From positions 1-15,124 of the forward strand of contig LSYV01000393.1 of NCBI GenBank assembly GCA_001584585.1: a stretch of 15,124 nucleotides of DNA, read 5' to 3'. A model generated the notes under the pieces. The model saw only the letters and a program-made list of their open reading frames with translations, had not been told where the DNA came from and searched no databases. Shown piece by piece: positions 8,001 through 14,200 of this stretch (positions are counted from its first letter, which is position 1; each line of letters begins with the position of its first letter). The position numbers and the translations under genes were made by a program. This stretch comes from Gonium pectorale. Lineage: Eukaryota > Chlorophyta > Chlorophyceae > Chlamydomonadales > Volvocaceae.

Positions 8001-11000
8001 TATAGGATCTAGAAGATCTATGCATGACAGTGTAAGAGTGTGAGACAGGCATGCATGCAGAACAAACATCCTAGCCGGCAGCCTATGTAACCAACAAAGT
8101 AATCCCGGTGCCAGGAAATTAACGCTAGAAGCTGGGCTGGGCTGTGATAGTTGCGCTGAGCTGAGCTGCCTTCCAGACGGCAGAACCGGCAGTGTGGGAG
8201 TCGCGGCCGCGCGCGGACGGGCGCGACGGAATGGGAACACACCTACGGACGAAGGTGTGTGTGTAACGACGTACGGTTAGTGCATAGCTGTTGTGTGTGC
8301 AAACAGACTAGGCGAGGCAGGCGAGCGAGGCAAACAGGCGAGCAGTCTCGCAGTCGCACAAGCTAGCCGGCAGCCCATTAACCCACTACGCCCACCGCGG
8401 AGCACCCGCTACCCGGCCCCCACTACGTGGCGCCCTCTAGTGACTTAACGCTGCAATGGCGGCTGGGCTGGCTGGGCTGGGCTGGGCTGGGCTGGGCTGG
8501 GCTGGGCTGGGCTGGGCTGGGCTGGGCTGGGCTGGGCTGGGCTGGGCTGGGCTGGGCTGGGCTGGGCTGGGCTGGGCTGGGCTGGGCTGGGCTGGGCTGG
8601 GCTGGGCTGGGCTGGGCTGGGCTGGGCTGGGCTGGGCTGGGCTGGGCTGGGCTGGGCTGGGCTGGGCTGGGCTGGGCTGGGCTGGGCTGGGCTGGGCTGG
8701 GCTGGGCTGGGCTGGGCTGGGCTGGGCTGGGCTGGGCTGGGCTGACCTCCAGACAGCAGAACCGGTAGTGCAGGAGTCGCGTTCGCGCGCTCGCTCGCTC
8801 GCTCTATGTTCGCGACACCTGCGGGTGAGGAGCGCCTCGGTGTGAGCTGCAGTATCACGGGGCTGCCAAAATGCGAGTTAACATAATAGTGCAGTGCAAA
8901 GGCCGGGACCGGCCAGAGCCACGAAACGGGCGGATCAGGGGATCTCCCCTGGGGCGGATAAGCAAGTCGCCGCGTACGGCAAGCTAAGGACCATCCACGG
9001 GTGTTTGCGCCAAGGCAGGGGGCTGGGTGGTCGAGGGGAAGACGCCGTCTGGAGGCAGCTGGCTGAGAAAAGAAAGAAAGAAAGCTGGTGCTGCGGGGAG
9101 AGGTAACGTCGCGAGGCCTAAACGTCGCAAGGCTGGCCGAAACGGGCTCCATGCAAGCGCGCGGAACAAGAGGAGCCACGTCCAAACCGGAGGCAGCTGC
9201 GGCTTACAGGCTGCACCTAAAGTTGCTGAGCCAGCCAAACCCACCGGCCCGCCCGCCTGCCTACCCGGCCCGCCGAGGCCAACCGACTACCAGCCACGAA
9301 CGACCGCGTCGACCGGCCACGAAACTACCGAAACTACCGAAACTCGGCCCCCGCGAGGCTCGCGAGGCCTGGAAAAAAAAGAGAGAACCAGAAACGGGGA
9401 AGGCAGCCTCTACGGACATACACACCCGAAGGTGTGATGTTTCCAGCAGAGCGCCGAGCGGCATGCATGGCGGGCGAGGTACACGAGCCTGGCACTTACG
9501 GCCGCGGCAAGGGGTGTGTTACGTCATGCGAATGCGACACCGCGGCAAGGGGTGTGTGCGTGTGTTGAAAAGGAAAACGCATACGACGAGCGTAAGCGCG
9601 AAAGTGATGGTGTGTGTGTGTGGTGTTACATCTCCGTGCCGACGTGTGTGTGTGTGTGTGTGTGTGTGTGGTTGCACGACATCTCCCGGCCGACGCTGGC
9701 CAGGGGCGCTACCCGCCCCAAAGGAGACCGCTCCAACGCAAAGAGCGAAGGGTGACACTGACCCACGGGCCCCTGAGGGACCACCGCGAGCCTAGGGCCT
9801 GAGGCCCCGTCCAAAACGCCGCAAGGCAGCCAACGTGCCTGCCTCAAACAAAAGCGCCTCCTGCTCCCCTCAACCAAAAGCCATCAAAGGCCCCAGGGGA
9901 GCCAGTCCAACACAGCTAGCACGGGACAGCAAAACAAGCGTCACAACAGGCCACTGGCCTCAAGACAAGCAAGCAATATACGCCGTCCGCCCAGATGTCT
10001 AGATCCACACAGGCCTGGGCAACCTGGTGAAGCGAGTACGCACAAAACGCAGCTACCACCTAGCCACCCGAACAGCCCTGCTCCCTAGACCCCAGAACGG
10101 ACCACGCCTAGTGCCTGCCCACCCCTACTCCCAGACAGCCCACCAGCTACGAGAGCCCCACTGCTAGCCAAAGAAGACCTCGGTCCCCTTCCCCTAGCCA
10201 GCCCCTTCTACTACTCCTCCTCATTCCGGGGGCTCTTCAGCCTAGGCTTCTTTGCATTCGCCGAACGCTTGACGGCCGAAGGCACGCGTATGGGCAGCGT
10301 CCTCAGCCACTCGCTTAGCTCCATCTCGTCCATCTTCTCCAGGTTGTTGAGCCCGATTCGGGTGTGCTCCAGGTAGCTGTGCGTGCGCGGCGAGGCCTCC
10401 CGGATTAGGGCAGATGCCCGCAAGCCCCTTGGCGCCGTGAGGACTGCTTCCCGCACCGGGTTGGGCTTCTCCTTGCTGGCCGTGGCGGCCCTCCGCCGCG
10501 CTGACCGTGATGCTGGGGCAGGGCGCTGTTCCGCCAACCCGCTGGGCCCCGCCACGGCAGCTGGGGGCTGGTCTGATGGACCAGCCTCATCCTGCACCTG
10601 TGGCGGGGCCGGTGTGTGTGTGTGTGGTGTTACATCTCCGGGCCGACGCTGGCCAGGGGCGCTACCCGCCCCAACGCAAGACCACCTCAACGCCGCGAGG
10701 CGAGGGGTGTGGGGGACCGCTGTTCCCCCTTGCTCAACCAAAGGGACAGCCTGCAGCCCTAAGCAACTGCAGCTGCCCTGCAAAATCCGCCGCAGTGCTG
10801 CTCCTCTGTTCGTCCGAGCAGCTGCTGCACACCTTAGTCCTCGCCGCACGGGACCAGCCCCTAAGTGTGGTGCTGGTCACGCGCTTCATAGCAGTCCAAA
10901 CATAAATATGGGTCCAGATGGCCCGTTCGCCCGAGATCCTAGCGGCAAGGCAGGTCCTGAGAGGCGCCGAGCCAGTCAGCTCGCCACCGGCACTCTCACA

Positions 11001-11211
11001 CGCGGCAGGCAAACGCAGAGCCCAACCCAGACGCATCGCATGCGCGCCTGGCAGGGCTGTAGTACGCACATAAGCGGCACCTAACCCGACACGCACCAAC
11101 GCCAGCTGGACCCCTGTTCCACCCTCGCCTGTGGCCGGTCCGAATGACCGCCTCACCTCCTGACCTCCTGCCTCCTACCCTTTCCCCGCCGCCCAATCCC
11201 GCCCAATCCCG

Positions 11212-11298
<87 letters not shown>

Positions 11299-14200
11299 GT
11301 CCGGCGGCCGGCCGCAGGTGGGCACGCTGGTCGCCACGTCCACGCGCGGCCGCAGCTGGACGGTCCACTGGCAGGGCGGCGGCGAGGAGGTGCTGTGCGC
11401 CGGGGGGGACGACAGGTTCGAGCTGCAGCACGTGCAGGTGGGCTGGGGCAGGGCAGCGGTGTGGGGTGGGGTGTATGCGCTGTGGTCGTCGTTACGTAAC
11501 AATGCAGGGATGGATGGACAACGGGTGGGTGGGAATGTACGAATCGAGCTGACGCGAGGTGTTAAGGGGCGACGCGGCGCGCAACGGCACTGGCCAGATA
11601 GCGTTACCAGAGGGGCGGCGGTTGTGGGGGCCGCGGACTTGCGGTGCGATGCGATGCGATGCGTGCTGTAGGCCCCGAGCCCCCTCCGTGGCATCCGCGG
11701 CTAAGCCTTTTCGAGTCTTACATGTGCGGCGTGCTGCGGACTGCAGCACGTGCACAGTACCCACCCACCCGCCAGCCCACCCGCCCGCAAAGGTGCACTT
11801 TCACCGGATGAGCGGCTTTACCTGCAGAAGCTATCGTCCGGTCATCTCTTTGCCGCACGCCACCACACATCCATCCATCCATCCACCAACCTACCCACCC
11901 GCACGCCCACAAAGGTCTAGCTTCACCGCCTGCGGGTCGTCCCTGCCGTCACCTTGCTCTCGTGCTGGCGCATATCTCTGACCCACGCTTTGAGCGGTGC
12001 CGTGCGCTGTCTCGTGTTCTTGCTTATCGTGGCCGCACGGCAACATGTGGACCAAGAGCCCCTCAATCAACCAATCCCAAACCTCCCAGCCCCGACACCA
12101 AACCTGCTGAATCCCGTCACCGCAGGTCCACCCCCTGAGCGGTGCGCCCGTGCGCGCCGGCTCCTCGCTGACCCCCGGCTGCGCCGTCGTGCGCGGGCTG
12201 TACTGGACGTGGGGGCAGTACCAGGACGGCGGCGCAGGCACCGTGGGGGCGCTGGAGAAAGACGACCGGGAGGGTGGGTGGGGGGCTCTGGGGCCGGGGA
12301 GTTGCACTTGCGCCTGCCTGTGCATCTGCCGTGGCGTGCAGGACGGGGCCCGACGCTACGCCGCGTGGCTAAGGGCAGCAGCCCCCGTTGCCACGTGTCA
12401 CCGCACTGCCCCGTGCTTTAGCCCAGCAGGCCCTGTCCCCGCGCCTACGCAACCCCTTGCATCGCCGTTGAGGTCCCCCCGCTGGCCCCGCACACGCACC
12501 TGCCGTACGTGCGGTGGCCCGTACATACGCAGGAAAACAAAAGACGATGTGCCGTACGTGCGTGCCCGCTCCCAGGTTACGTCAACGTGCGCTGGCCCAA
12601 CCACCGGCGGGCCAAGTACCGCGCTTCCGCAGCCCTGGGCTTCGACCTCAACTACGTCGCGCGCCCCGCCGACGCCGTTACCGTCTACAACGCGCGTGAG
12701 TGCGGGCTGGTGGTTCGTGCGGGAGCCGGCTGGCTTCGACGTTGGGAGATCGCAGGACGGCGGAATGTTCACAACAACGTGTTCGCCGACAGGAGTGTCG
12801 TTCCTAACCTCGTATCGGTATTGGTCGAGACTATCCGGGTGCGTGCTGCTGCTTTTCGTCTCCGCCCGACCTGCCCCTCTCACCATACCTCCAGCGCTCC
12901 CCCCGTCGTCAACACTTTTTTTCCTCTCGCCCCTCGCCGCCCGCCCCGGCCCTCAGAGCGGGGGCTGCTGGTGTCCCGCGGCCCCAACTGGAAGTGGGGC
13001 GACCAGGACGGCGGCGGCGGCGTGGGCAGGCTGCAGGCGCCCGCCGAGCTGGCGGCAGGGCAGGGGGTGTGGTGGAAGGTGGGGTAGAGGGGGGGACCGA
13101 GTGCAGGGAAAAGGGAGCTAAGGGCAGAGCCTGTGGTGACGGCCGACCATTTCCAGGCCCAGAGGCTGCGGCAACTCTCACCCTGCCGGCGGGGTTGGGA
13201 CTGCACGGCGACGGGTTCGGGGCAGTCTGTGGGGAGGGAACTTCTAGGGTGGAGGGCGAGGAGGGTGGAGTCTGTGCTGGGCTCGGGCCCGTGGGGCTGT
13301 TGCATTAATATTGTGTTTCATGCGGACCGCGCACGTTAGGTGCCATTGGGCCGTGGGTCGTAGCGGACGACGGGTGTCCTTTACAGGGTGGAGTGCGTGC
13401 CTGGGTGCAGCGGGTCGAGCAGAGGGTGCGTGCGGGCGGCTTTTCCGACGTGACGCCGGGACGTCACCACGCGACACCGCCCACCCTGCCGACCCACTTG
13501 CACGCCTCCACTCGTCCAGGGGTATCCGCACGCGCCTCGCTCGTGTCACGGCTGACCGCGCCCCCCGCCTCCCCCGCCGGTCCTCCCACTCCCCGCCTCC
13601 CCGGCCTGCCGTTTCGCCCTCCCCGCCCCCCACGCGCGCACTAAGAACGCCCCCCTACCCGGCCTCGCATGCGCCTCCGGCCTCCTCTCAAGTCAGAACG
13701 CCTTCCAAACTCACCCTTCCCGCCCCCATGCCCCGACCCCGACCCTGGCCCACACGTGCGTGCGTGCGTGTAGGTCCAGTGGGCCCACGGCACCGACAAC
13801 CAATACCGGGTGGGGAAGCCCGGGAGAGGCTGGTGCGACCTGCAGGTACGGCTGAGGACGGTCCGCGTCCTGCCTGCTGGGGCTACAGGTTACAGATTAC
13901 ACGTCCGTCAAAGCCGGGGGGGCCATGGACGAATTGCGAATATTGGGGTGGGGGAGCGGCAATGAAGATGACGGCGAGGAGTGGGAGTGGAAGGATCCCG
14001 GCAGCGTGAGCTACGGTACTGAGAATGCCGCCACCCGCTCCCTCCATGGGCTCGTTCCCTGCCGCTTGGGCCGGTGGTCAGGGCGGGTGCGAGCTGCCTG
14101 AACTGTGTCCCAAGCCCCAAGTCCCATGCCCCGTGTTGCAAGATGACTGCGACATTTTGACGTCCACAACACAGCCCCACCCGTGCGTGCCTGCTCCCGT

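Larger units (their letters stand above)
7986..9436. repeat. three dispersed copies of CGAAGGTGTG, two in hairpins
   Basis: CGAAGGTGTG occurs at 7986-7995, 8250-8259 and 9427-9436. At 8237-8260 the surrounding bases form an 8-bp perfect stem (ACACACCT with AGGTGTGT, 8-base loop). At 9421-9436 CACACC-CGAA-GGTGTG forms a 6-bp stem with a CGAA tetraloop. Both hairpin copies are preceded by or contain TACGGAC (8244-8250, 9411-9417). They may be ends of small mobile elements; no target-site duplication was identified. Confidence 0.5.
7709..11317 (+). other. intron 9 (3609 bases), repeat-rich, splits MIB/HERC2 domain A
   Basis: By far the longest intron in the gene. From left to right it holds a GC-rich start, a duplicated module (8071-8215 and 8363-8790) with the expanded GGGCT tract, a (GAAA)n stretch (about 9068-9083), TG-rich tracts, a pair of 33-base identical repeats (9688-9720, 10641-10673), an antisense open frame (10211-10849), and the (GT)42 tract just before the acceptor. 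The phase-0 ends and the match of exon 9 to exon 10 as two halves of one domain support treating the whole as a single intron. Confidence 0.7.

Noticed and set aside
8005..8022. Small palindrome around GATCTAGAAGATC as a regulatory site
   Set aside because: Only a 5-bp stem with a 3-base loop, expected by chance at this length.
8427..9185. Long open frames across the GGGCT array on both strands (GLGWA and PAQPS repeats)
   Set aside because: A pentamer without stops is open in every frame; the product is pure repeat and lies inside an intron.
9088..9795. 235-residue plus-strand open frame in intron 9
   Set aside because: Includes a Val-Cys run from a GT tract and repeat-derived sequence, and interrupts a domain completed by exons 9 and 10. 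It is more likely repeat DNA, although it was considered as part of a mobile element.
11144..11694. Open frames with long Val-Cys or Thr-His repeats
   Set aside because: They are translations of the (GT)42 microsatellite; only the 11318-11437 segment in the domain frame is supported as coding.
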